A stretch of 35,468 nucleotides of DNA. It comes from Verrucomicrobiota bacterium (GTDB lineage: Bacteria; Verrucomicrobiota; Verrucomicrobiia; Chthoniobacterales; JACTMZ01). Below the pieces are notes generated by a model. That model worked only from the letters and a program-made list of their open reading frames with translations. It made no database searches and had not been told where the DNA came from. The position numbers were made by a program, and so were the translations under genes. Every line of letters begins with the position of its first letter. Within the stretch, counting starts at the first letter, position 1. Shown here in pieces: positions 8,680 through 16,562 of this stretch. The stretch covers positions 1 to 35,468 of the forward strand of contig JAQBWH010000020.1 in assembly GCA_027624625.1 (NCBI GenBank). Direction: 5' to 3'.

Positions 8680-10212
8680 TCAGAAACTAAAAGTTGTGCC
8701 GAGAAAAAACCGGTTTTGGGAGTAGTCGTCGCGCAAGTTTTGGTCGGAGGAATACAGGCCGAACAGGCTCCCGCCGATGTTGAGCGACCAGACTTGGTTG
8801 ACAATGAAGTTCAAATTCAGACCGGGGTTGAAAACTTCAGTTCTGTAGGTGGGGATGGTGCTATCCGGCTGATCGTATAAGTTGTTCTGGTAGTTGAAAA
8901 AGAGACTGCCGGTCAAGCGGCGTCCGAAGGCGTGAGAGAAAGTCAGACCACTGAGGAACTGCTGGTCTTGAGTGTAGCCCTGCTGGCTGGCCGCCGTGGT
9001 GCCGTAACGGGCAGTGAGGGTGACGATGGTCCGCGGGCGCAGCGAATAATTCAGCTCCAGCTGGCCGAACGGACCGAGATAAGTGGAGGTTTCCCCCGTA
9101 CTTGGAACCTGGCTAAACCGTTGCTCGGCACCGAGTCGGAGGTTGAGCACAGAGCGCGGATTGAGGGTGTGATTGAAACCGAAGAGAAGAAAATTGCCGA
9201 CACTGTCATAGCCATCAACCTCCAAGAAAGTACGCGTGTCAAACCGGTATTCGAAGACCAACGAAGTGGACGGCTTCCAAAGATACAAAAACTGCTGGTC
9301 AAAAGTGTTGTCGACGTAGCTGAAGTTTTGGCCTAGGGGTTGCAAGTAGTAATAAATTGTTGGTGAGTAACTTGTGATTGTCTCCAACTTGGGCAACCAA
9401 CGGTAGCTGGCATTGAAGGAGGTGTTGTTGATCACATAGTTTCCAATGAAGTTGTTGGGCGCACCGACGATGGTGAGGCTCGGTTGCGAGGAGAGGGTCG
9501 TGTTGCTGTTGAAGGAAAGGTCAAGTCGCTCCGTGACCGCGTAGTCGACGTCGAGGATCAGTGCTCCATTGGGAAAGATGCCACCGTTCTGTAGCTGGCT
9601 GTTGTTGTAGTAGTAAGCCGCTCCCAGGTCGAAGCCGAAGACCAGGTCGAGGCGCGAGCCGCCGATGACCAGATTGACACCGCCTCCGATGTCGGTGTAA
9701 AGGCTTTCGACCACGTTATCTGGCGCGTAGGTCACATTGCTGTTGTAGCCCTGCTGCACCGTGAAGCTGTAGCGGAATTCTATCCCGCCGGAATCGAACC
9801 GCCCGCCGGCATCCACTTCTTGGGTTTCGCTCCCCGCCGTGCCCACCGTTTCGAAAGCGGCCTCAGCCTCTGCTTCCGTGATGACCTCCGGCTCGGACGC
9901 GGGGGAGGCCGGCGGCGGTTGCTCGACGCCAAAGGCCGTTTCGCCCAGTTCGGGCAAGGCCAAGTCGGAGGTACCGTCCTGGCCCACGGTGGTGGTCTCA
10001 ACCGGGCCGGAGGTGGTAGGCGCTTGCTCGGTGAAGGTTTGGCCCGAGGCGGAGTCGCGGACCGGATAGGTCATGCGGAACTGCGGGGACTCCACCTCCG
10101 CTTCCGAGGCGGAATTCTCAGCTGCGGGCGGGCCCTCCTCGGCCAGAGCAGAGAACGACCCGGCCGCGACGGAGAGAACAGCGATGAGCAAAATGGAGCG
10201 GTGCAGGGACAT
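8680..10212 (-). CDS. Outer-membrane beta-barrel protein with acidic N-terminal linker
   Basis: A 510-residue predicted outer-membrane protein. ATG at 10212 opens a signal peptide (MSLHRSILLIAVLSVAAGSF, then SALAEE). Residues about 25-140 are rich in Glu, Ala, Pro and Thr and look disordered. From about 145 to the end there are alternating aromatic/polar strands (for example YSFTVQQGYNSNVTY, GFDLGAAYYYNNSQ, LTARYGTTAASQQGY), and the chain ends FLGTTFSF with the terminal Phe expected for BAM-dependent insertion. It resembles the large 'outer membrane beta-barrel' families of Verrucomicrobiota; substrate unknown. It follows nadB by about 90 bp on the same strand, and is probably transcribed separately. 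Confidence 0.85.
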   Translation of the reverse strand: MSLHRSILLIAVLSVAAGSFSALAEEGPPAAENSASEAEVESPQFRMTYPVRDSASGQTFTEQAPTTSGPVETTTVGQDGTSDLALPELGETAFGVEQPPPASPASEPEVITEAEAEAAFETVGTAGSETQEVDAGGRFDSGGIEFRYSFTVQQGYNSNVTYAPDNVVESLYTDIGGGVNLVIGGSRLDLVFGFDLGAAYYYNNSQLQNGGIFPNGALILDVDYAVTERLDLSFNSNTTLSSQPSLTIVGAPNNFIGNYVINNTSFNASYRWLPKLETITSYSPTIYYYLQPLGQNFSYVDNTFDQQFLYLWKPSTSLVFEYRFDTRTFLEVDGYDSVGNFLLFGFNHTLNPRSVLNLRLGAEQRFSQVPSTGETSTYLGPFGQLELNYSLRPRTIVTLTARYGTTAASQQGYTQDQQFLSGLTFSHAFGRRLTGSLFFNYQNNLYDQPDSTIPTYRTEVFNPGLNLNFIVNQVWSLNIGGSLFGLYSSDQNLRDDYSQNRFFLGTTFSF

Positions 10213-10301
10213 CGGGAAACAAGAAACGACCGGAGCTTTTATCGGAAACACCCGTTGCCGAATAGGCTAAACACTCTGCGCCGACCTCGGCCGAGCGATG
10301 G

Positions 10302-11891
10302 TTAAACCCGGCGCATTACGGTGTCCTGGACGAAAAGTTGCCCGGTTTCGCGGTAGTCGAGCGTGTAATGGAGGCCCCGGCTTTCTTTGCGGCTGAGCGC
10401 ACAATCGACGATGAGGGCGGCGACCGTGACCAAATTGCGCAGTTCGAGGAGATCGGTGGTGACTTTGAAATTCCAGTAGAATTCTTGGACCTCTTTTTGC
10501 AGGTTGCGCAGGCGGGTGGCGGCGCGCTGGAGGCGTTTGTCGGTGCGGACAATGCCGACGTAGTCCCACATCAGGCGGCGGATTTCATCCCAATTGTGGT
10601 AGATCACGACCAACTCGTCCACATCGACCACGCGGCCGGGCCGCCATTCGGGGAGTTGGATGGGATCGGTCGGTCGGTGGTTTTTCGTCGCTTTGAGAAA
10701 GGCCCGGTGGGCGAAGACGAGGGCTTCGAGCAGCGAATTGCTGGCCAGACGGTTGGCCCCGTGCAGTCCGGTGCAGGCCACCTCACCGATGGCAAAGAGG
10801 CCGCGCAGGGTGGTCTCGCCCCGGTCATTGGTTTTCACGCCACCGCACTGGTAGTGGGCGGCGGGCACCACGGGGATGGGTTGGGTGGTGATGTCGATGC
10901 CGAGGGCGGCGCAGGTTTCGTAGATTTTGGGGAAACGTTCACGAAGGAATTCGCGCGGCTGGTGCGTGATGTCGAGGAAAACGCATTTCGCGCCGGTGCG
11001 CTTCATTTCGGCGTCGATGGCGCGGGCCACGATGTCGCGTGGGGCGAGATCTTTCAGCGCATGATAACCCGGCATGAATGCCGTGCCCTGCCCGTCGACC
11101 AGGCGCGCGCCTTCCCCCCGCACGGCTTCGCTGATGAGGAAGGACTTGGCCTCGGGATGAAAAAGGCAGGTCGGGTGGAACTGGATGAATTCCATGTTGC
11201 TGACCGCTGCGCCGGCCCGCCACGCCATGGCCACTCCGTCGCCGGAGGCGATGTCGGGATTGGTGGTGTAAAGGTAGACTTTGCCGCAGCCTCCGGTGGC
11301 CAGCACGATGCGGTCGCTGCGCAGGGTGAGAACCTCGCCGGATTTTTCGTCGAGGACGTAGACCCCGACCACCCGGTCCTCGGTGGCGTAGCCGAGCTTG
11401 CCGGTGGTGATCAGGTCGATGGCCATGTGGTCCTCGAGGACGTTGATGGAGGGATGATGCTCGACCGCGGCAACGAGGGTTTTTTCGATTTCCAGACCCG
11501 TGAAGTCATGGGCGTGCAGGATGCGGCGCTTGGAATGCCCGCCCTCGCGTCCGAGGTCGAGCTCCGTGCCCCCTTCAGGTTTTTCCCGCAGGTCGAAGGA
11601 CATGCCGAGTGCGACCAACTCCTTGATGCGGTCGGGACCCTCGCGGACAACGAGGTTGACGATATCCTCGTGGCAGAGGCCTGCACCCGCCTCGAGGGTG
11701 TCCTTGGTGTGCAGATCGAAGGAGTCTTCCGGACTGCTCACGCAGGCCACCCCGCCTTGAGCCCACGCGGTGTTGGTCGTGGCTTTGGCCCGTTTGGTCA
11801 CCACGGCCACCGTGCCGTGGGTGGCGGCCTTGAGGGCGTAGGTCAGGCCGGCGATGCCCGAGCCGAGGACGATGTGGTCAAATTTTTCCAT
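10302..11891 (-). CDS. nadB: L-aspartate oxidase
   Basis: FAD enzyme that oxidises aspartate to iminoaspartate for quinolinate and NAD synthesis. The 529-residue protein has the dinucleotide-binding start IVLGSGIAGLTYALKAA, the substrate-loop motif TNTAWAQGGVA, and GLFAIGEVACTGLHGANRLA with SNSLLEALVFAHRA, all characteristic of NadB rather than of succinate dehydrogenase. A helical C-terminal domain (about 410-529) is present. Its start overlaps the end of panC by 14 bp, so the two are translationally linked. nadA and nadC are not in the window. Confidence 0.96.
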   Translation of the reverse strand: MEKFDHIVLGSGIAGLTYALKAATHGTVAVVTKRAKATTNTAWAQGGVACVSSPEDSFDLHTKDTLEAGAGLCHEDIVNLVVREGPDRIKELVALGMSFDLREKPEGGTELDLGREGGHSKRRILHAHDFTGLEIEKTLVAAVEHHPSINVLEDHMAIDLITTGKLGYATEDRVVGVYVLDEKSGEVLTLRSDRIVLATGGCGKVYLYTTNPDIASGDGVAMAWRAGAAVSNMEFIQFHPTCLFHPEAKSFLISEAVRGEGARLVDGQGTAFMPGYHALKDLAPRDIVARAIDAEMKRTGAKCVFLDITHQPREFLRERFPKIYETCAALGIDITTQPIPVVPAAHYQCGGVKTNDRGETTLRGLFAIGEVACTGLHGANRLASNSLLEALVFAHRAFLKATKNHRPTDPIQLPEWRPGRVVDVDELVVIYHNWDEIRRLMWDYVGIVRTDKRLQRAATRLRNLQKEVQEFYWNFKVTTDLLELRNLVTVAALIVDCALSRKESRGLHYTLDYRETGQLFVQDTVMRRV

Positions 11892-12723
11892 GCCGCGCCG
11901 CGAGGCGCACGTTGTCGATGAGTCGTGTTTCGCCGATTTTCACCGCGGCGGCAAGCACGGCGGGGCGGTCGAGCGTTTGCAAGGAAGCCAGCGTTTCGGC
12001 ATCGACCACCTCGACATACTCGGGCACGGATCCGGTCCCTTGGGTGATGAGCGCGGTGGCCGTGGCAATCGCTTCCTGCGGCGAACTCTTTTCCGCCGCC
12101 GTGCGGAGGGCGGCAGGGAAAGCTGCGGCGCGGCGGCGTTCTTCCGGCGCGAGGTAGCGGTTGCGCGAACTCAGGGCGAGGCCGTCCGTCTCGCGCACCG
12201 TGGGACAGCCGATAATTTCCAAGCCGGGGAAAAGGTCGCGGGCCATGCGGCGGACGACGGCCAACTGCTGGAAATCCTTCTCGCCGAAAATGGCGGCGTC
12301 CGGGCGGGTCAGATGGAAAAGTTTGGCCACCACGGTGCAAACTCCACGGAAGTGGCCGGGCCGGCGGGCCCCGCACAGCCCGCGCGAGAGCACTGTTTCC
12401 TCCACGAAGGTCGAGTTGCCGGGCGGATACATCTCCGGCACGGAGGGAGCGAACACGGCGTCGGCACCATGCGCGTGGCACCGCGCGTGGTCGGCCTCGA
12501 ACGGGCGCGGGTATTTGTCCAAATCTTCGTGGGGGGCGAACTGGGTCGGGTTGACAAAGATGCTGACCATGACCGTACCACCTTCGCTGGCCCGGTTCCG
12601 CGCGGCATCAATCAGGGCGGCGTGGCCTTTGTGCAGCGCGCCCATGGTCGGGACGAGGACAACAGGCGAAGGGGCGCTGGCGCGGAAAGAAACCAATTCC
12701 GCCAGCGTGCCGAGGGTGCGCAT
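11878..12723 (-). CDS. panC: Pantothenate synthetase (pantoate-beta-alanine ligase)
   Basis: Joins pantoate and beta-alanine with ATP, the last step of pantothenate synthesis. The 281-residue protein has the HIGH-type motif VPTMGALHKGHAALI (24-38), VSIFVNPTQFAPHEDL, DAAIFGEKDFQQL and the KMSKS-like region ALSSRNRYL. ATG at 12723 gives MRTLGTLAEL, which fits family length; the frame is open further upstream, but that would overlap secG. It lies 16 bp after secG and overlaps nadB by 14 bp. panB and panD are absent from the window. Confidence 0.96.
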   Translation of the reverse strand: MRTLGTLAELVSFRASAPSPVVLVPTMGALHKGHAALIDAARNRASEGGTVMVSIFVNPTQFAPHEDLDKYPRPFEADHARCHAHGADAVFAPSVPEMYPPGNSTFVEETVLSRGLCGARRPGHFRGVCTVVAKLFHLTRPDAAIFGEKDFQQLAVVRRMARDLFPGLEIIGCPTVRETDGLALSSRNRYLAPEERRRAAAFPAALRTAAEKSSPQEAIATATALITQGTGSVPEYVEVVDAETLASLQTLDRPAVLAAAVKIGETRLIDNVRLAARHGKI

Positions 12724-12739
12724 GGGTTGCGCCCGGCGG

Positions 12740-13180
12740 TCAGTTACCGGCCGGCGCGGCAGCGGGAGCTTCGGTCGTTTCGACAACGACTTCTTCAATC
12801 GACACCGGATCGGTGGTCACCACGGTGGGAGCTGCGGCGGTTTCGGGTGTTGTCGCGGCGGCGGGCTCTGCTGCGGCCGGCGCGACCGCTTGGGGCACGG
12901 GCTGGCCGAGGAGTTCTTTCTGGATGGTCGTTTCGCCGGTGCCACGTTTGGCATAAATGATGGCCAACAGGAGGGTGAGGGCGAAGAAGACGATACCGAG
13001 CCAAACCGTGAATTTTTGCAGCACATGCGTGGTTTGCGCACCGAAAATGTTGTCCGTCATTCCCCCCCCGAAGGCGGCACCGAGCCCCTCATTCTTCGGG
13101 CGCTGCATGAGGACGACCCCGACCATGAGAACGCAGGCCAGCACGTGAAAGGCGATGAGGATGGGAATTAAAACCGACAT
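12740..13180 (-). CDS. secG: Preprotein translocase subunit SecG
   Basis: Small inner-membrane subunit of the SecYEG channel. Two membrane segments are seen (about 3-23 and 55-77) with the conserved linker VVLMQRPKNEGLGAAFGGG between them. The 146-residue chain is longer than the 110 residues of E. coli SecG: the last 60 are Ala/Pro/Thr/Glu-rich (TTPETAAAPTVVTT and similar) and probably disordered. First gene of a likely secG-panC-nadB operon. Its start at 13180 is divergent from argA, with about 165 bp between. Confidence 0.93.
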   Translation of the reverse strand: MSVLIPILIAFHVLACVLMVGVVLMQRPKNEGLGAAFGGGMTDNIFGAQTTHVLQKFTVWLGIVFFALTLLLAIIYAKRGTGETTIQKELLGQPVPQAVAPAAAEPAAATTPETAAAPTVVTTDPVSIEEVVVETTEAPAAAPAGN

Positions 13181-13345
13181 GAACCGTGCAAATTGGCAGT
13201 AGCCGGCCCGGATGTAAAGACGTTACCGGCCGCAGGGGTTGGTTCGCCCGCCTCGGGTCGGGCCTGGGTCGGCCGGAGGTGCAAAGCAGGCGTGAAATGG
13301 TTTCCGCGTTGATCTTTTCTGGTGGAATGCCCTAAATCTCGGTCT

Positions 13346-14626
13346 GTGAACGTCTCTGATCTGAGGGAAATCCTGCAATACGTCCCGCGGTTCCGCGAAA
13401 AGATTTTCGTGGTATCTATCGACGGCGAAATTGCCGCTTCGCCCAATTTTGCCAATATTCTGCTCGATCTGGCCGTGCTGCGTTCGCTGAGCATCCGGGT
13501 TGTGCTGGTGCACGGCGCGAGCCTTCAGGTGCAGGAGGCGGCCGAACGCGCCGGGACCAAAGCGAGTAACACGGACGGCACCGGCATCACGGACGAGGCC
13601 ACGCTGGAGTTAAGCATTGGTGCGGCCATGCGGTTGACCCATGAAATCCTCGAAGGTTTGGCCTCCGTCGATTTGCGGGCCGCCTACGCCAACGCGGTCA
13701 TTGCGCACCCTGCCGGCATTCTCGGCGGAGTCGACCAAGGCCACACCGGGCGGATCGAGCGGGTCGACGTCAAGTGCCTCCACATGCTGCTGCACGAGGG
13801 CATTATTCCCGTGGTGCCGCCGCTCGGCTTTGATGGCGAGGGACACACCTACCGGGTCAATTCCGACCATGCGGCGGCGGAACTCGCCGAGGCCCTCCAT
13901 GCGGCCAAGGTGGTTTATTTGTCGGCCGACGCCAAATTGCCCGGTGGCGCGTCCTTGCCGCGGCAACTGGGCATCGCGGAGGCCGAGGAGTTGTTGAAAA
14001 AGAGGAAGAACGGCGAGGCGCCGAATCTTTATTCGAAGGTCGACTATGGTGCGAAGGCTTGCCGGCAGGGTGTGTCGCGGATCCACATCCTGGATGGCAC
14101 AGTCGACGAGGCTTTGCTCGACGAGGTGTTCAGCAACGAGGGGATCGGGACCATGATCTACTCGAATGAATACCAGCAAATCCGGAAAATTTTCAAAAAA
14201 GACGTGAGGGCCGTGATGTCGCTTATCCGGCAATCGATGGACAGCGAGGAACTTGTGCGGCGGACACGGGCCGACATTCTCGAGCAGATGCAGGATTTTT
14301 GGGTGCTGGAAATCGACGGCAAGGTAATGGGCTGCGTCGCGCTGCACGTCTCTCCGGCCGAGGGTTGCGGCGAACTCGCCTGTCTTTACGTGCAGAAGGA
14401 GCACGAGAACGAGGGGCACGGACGGAAGCTGATGGCTTTCGTCGACAACCTCGCGCGGGAAAAAGGCGTCCGGCAATTGTACGCCCTCAGCACGCAGGCA
14501 TACAAATATCTGCAAATCAAAGGCGGCTTCCGCGAGTCCTCGCCGGACATCATGCCCGCGGCGCGTCGCATGCAGTACGACGCCGACGGCCGGCAGTCCA
14601 AGGTCCTGGTCAAGGATCTGGCCTGA
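13346..14626 (+). CDS. argA: N-acetylglutamate synthase, kinase-GNAT fusion type
   Basis: Makes N-acetylglutamate, the first step of arginine synthesis. It has an amino-acid-kinase-like domain (about 1-285; VVLVHGASLQVQEAAERAG, VNSDHAAAELAEAL) and a C-terminal GNAT acetyltransferase domain (about 285-426; ELACLYVQKEHENEGHGRKL is the acetyl-CoA loop region). This is the ArgA architecture. GTG at 13346 gives (M)NVSDLREILQYVPRFREK, typical of the family; GTG at 13322 is an alternative. Neither has a good ribosome site. A TTGATC...TAAATC promoter-like pair lies so close to 13346 that a leaderless start is possible. Other arg genes are absent from the window. Confidence 0.92.
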   Translation: MNVSDLREILQYVPRFREKIFVVSIDGEIAASPNFANILLDLAVLRSLSIRVVLVHGASLQVQEAAERAGTKASNTDGTGITDEATLELSIGAAMRLTHEILEGLASVDLRAAYANAVIAHPAGILGGVDQGHTGRIERVDVKCLHMLLHEGIIPVVPPLGFDGEGHTYRVNSDHAAAELAEALHAAKVVYLSADAKLPGGASLPRQLGIAEAEELLKKRKNGEAPNLYSKVDYGAKACRQGVSRIHILDGTVDEALLDEVFSNEGIGTMIYSNEYQQIRKIFKKDVRAVMSLIRQSMDSEELVRRTRADILEQMQDFWVLEIDGKVMGCVALHVSPAEGCGELACLYVQKEHENEGHGRKLMAFVDNLAREKGVRQLYALSTQAYKYLQIKGGFRESSPDIMPAARRMQYDADGRQSKVLVKDLA

Positions 14627-14636
14627 GGTGCCCGGC

Positions 14637-16181
14637 ATGGAAGGCGTCCACACCCATTTTCTGTGGATCGATTGGGTGGTGCTGGCGGTTTATTTGCTGC
14701 TGACCACGTGGATCGGCCACGCGCTGCGCGGCAAACAGTCGACCATGCAGGATTTTTTCCTCGCCGGCCGCTCCCTGCCCTGGCCCGCGGTGAGCGGTTC
14801 GATTGTTGCCACGGAAATCAGCGCGATCACCTTCGTTGGCGTGCCGGGCATAGTTTTCGCCGCGGGTGGCGACTTCACCTACCTGCAGTGGGGGATCGGT
14901 TCCGTACTGGCGCGGTTCATTGTGGGTATCTGGTTTGTCAAAGTCTTCTACGAGCGCGGCATCTTCAGTCCCTACGACTACATGCAGGCGCGCCTCGGCG
15001 CGGGCGCGCGCGTCTTGACCACCTCGCTCTTTTTCGTCGGGTCGATCCTCGGGCAAGGCGTGCGTCTGCTTGTCACCGCACTCATCTTGTGGACGGTCAC
15101 CGGCCTGGCTTTCGAATGGTGCATTGTCATCATCGGAATCTTCGCCATCGGATGGACGCTGATGGGGGGAATGACCACGGTGATTTGGACCGATGTGATC
15201 CAGTTCTTCGTCTTCATTGGCGGTGGGTTGCTCGCCTTCATCCTGCTCATGGCGGGCATCGATGGCGGCTTCGCGGCGTTCGTTGCCGAGGCGGGGGCGG
15301 CCGGCAAGTTGCGCTTGCTCGACCTTTCGACCAATCCCGATGTGCAGTTCACTTTGTGGGTCGGATTGCTCGCCATGCCGTTCCAGAATGTGGCCGCCTT
15401 CGGGACCGACCAACTCAACGCGCAGCGCATGTTCTGCTGCCGCAATGCGGCGGATGCTTCCAAGGCGATCATTGCCAGCAGCATCTCCCTCCTGGTCACC
15501 GTGCTCATGCTGGCGGTCGGCGCGGCGCTCTTTGTCTACTACCAGCAGCGCCCGCCGACCCCCGGCGAGGCAGCGCTCTTTGCCAAGGACACCGACTCGG
15601 TTTTTCCCGTCTGGATCACCACGGTCATTCCGCCGGGCTTGAGCGGGCTCATTCTCGCGGGGGCGTTTGCCGCCGCGATTTCGAGTTTGGATTCGGCCTT
15701 GGCGGCCTTGTCGCAGACCTCGATGGCCCTGTGGCATGGCAAGGATGGACTCGAGGCCGCCGACCAGAAGCACCTGCTCAAGCAATCGCGCTTCGCCGTG
15801 GTCGGGTGGGGGATCGCACTCATTCTTGTCGCCATCGGATTGCAAGCGGTGCGCGGGCAGATCAATCTACTTTCGCTCGCCTTCGGCATGGTCGCCTACA
15901 CCTACGGGCCGATGTTGGCGGCCTTCCTCCTCGCTTTGAGTCCGCTCCGGCGCGATATCCGCGGCCTCATCATCGGCACGGTCATTTCCGTCCTGCTCGT
16001 GCTGTGGGTGCGTCCGGATCTTTACAACATTCTCGCCGCGTTGGGCGCGATCACGACCGAACAAGCCGCCGCATGGCGCCCGAAAATCAATTTTGCTTGG
16101 CTTTATCCCATCACTTGTTTGCTCACCCTGGCCTGCGGTATTGCTCTCGGTCGGAAAAATCAAACCCCGCGCGTGACGTAG
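14637..16181 (+). CDS. Sodium/solute symporter (SSS family)
   Basis: A 514-residue polytopic inner-membrane transporter with about 13 hydrophobic segments. SSS features include the N-terminal FFLAGRSLPWPAVSGSIVAT and EISAITFVGVPG region, GGMTTVIWTDVIQFFVF, and GAFAAAISSLDSALAALSQT, which includes the conserved Na2-site serines. The substrate cannot be told from sequence; relatives carry sugars, carboxylates or amino acids. ATG at 14637 was preferred over GTG at 14628 because GAGGTG sits 6 bases upstream of it. Only 10 bp separate it from argA, so the two are probably co-transcribed. Confidence 0.9.
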   Translation: MEGVHTHFLWIDWVVLAVYLLLTTWIGHALRGKQSTMQDFFLAGRSLPWPAVSGSIVATEISAITFVGVPGIVFAAGGDFTYLQWGIGSVLARFIVGIWFVKVFYERGIFSPYDYMQARLGAGARVLTTSLFFVGSILGQGVRLLVTALILWTVTGLAFEWCIVIIGIFAIGWTLMGGMTTVIWTDVIQFFVFIGGGLLAFILLMAGIDGGFAAFVAEAGAAGKLRLLDLSTNPDVQFTLWVGLLAMPFQNVAAFGTDQLNAQRMFCCRNAADASKAIIASSISLLVTVLMLAVGAALFVYYQQRPPTPGEAALFAKDTDSVFPVWITTVIPPGLSGLILAGAFAAAISSLDSALAALSQTSMALWHGKDGLEAADQKHLLKQSRFAVVGWGIALILVAIGLQAVRGQINLLSLAFGMVAYTYGPMLAAFLLALSPLRRDIRGLIIGTVISVLLVLWVRPDLYNILAALGAITTEQAAAWRPKINFAWLYPITCLLTLACGIALGRKNQTPRVT

Positions 16182-16290
16182 CGAGGTCAAGTGATTTTGA
16201 GAAAAAGTTTACCAGCGCTGCAAAAGTCTTGAGCGCGAATTTTACGACCGATACGCTGCGTCTGTGCCGCCGAGAGAAATTCAGGAAGCC

Positions 16291-16310
16291 TGTGAACAAC
16301 TTGTGAATAC
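16291..16310 (+). other. Two weak DnaA-box-like 9-mers, possible origin region
   Basis: TGTGAACAA (16291-16299) and TGTGAATAC (16302-16310) each differ by one base from TGTGNATAA, the complement of the DnaA box TTATNCACA. They are in the same orientation and 11 bp apart, about one helical turn. They lie in the 265-bp gap before dnaA, next to an AT-richer stretch near 16196-16245. Origins often lie beside dnaA, but two imperfect boxes are weak evidence. Confidence 0.3.
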
Positions 16311-16412
16311 ATGTCATGCGGTTTTCGGCCTCCGGCTCCAGTCGAATAGTCTCATGTTGCTTTCACCTTACCTGCGGTCCTCTTACTTGACCCGAGGATG
16401 CGGAGGAGGGGA

Positions 16413-16562
16413 ATGCAGCGTGGGCCGGATTTAACAGAACAACTTCATGCCCCGCCCCCTTTCCCCGCGCTCCAAAAGCCGCCTCCGCCCAGTCGCCCCG
16501 GCCCGCTCCAGCCGCTCTTTGTCCGCTCCCGCTTCCGGCGCCCCGCCCGCCACGGTGAATAA
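16413..16562 (+). CDS. Possible upstream short ORF overlapping dnaA 5' end
   Basis: ATG at 16413 is preceded at 16401-16411 by GGAGGAGGGGA, by far the best ribosome-binding sequence in this area. It opens a 49-codon frame beginning MQRGPDLTEQLHAPPPFPAL, Pro/Arg-rich after that, ending at TAA 16560-16562. This frame is not that of dnaA. Its stop overlaps an in-frame dnaA GTG at 16555, so a leader peptide coupled to dnaA translation is conceivable. No homology is claimed, and it may be non-coding. Confidence 0.3.
   Translation: MQRGPDLTEQLHAPPPFPALQKPPPPSRPGPLQPLFVRSRFRRPARHGE

Noticed and set aside
10338..11921. A 527-codon plus-strand open frame opposite nadB
   Set aside because: It is the antisense shadow of nadB in GC-rich DNA; the translation is low-complexity Gly/Asp/Val-rich and has no domains, while nadB is certain.
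14610..15845. A 411-codon minus-strand open frame opposite the symporter
   Set aside because: Antisense shadow with hydrophilic repeats of Asp/Gly/Arg; the symporter frame has clear membrane segments.
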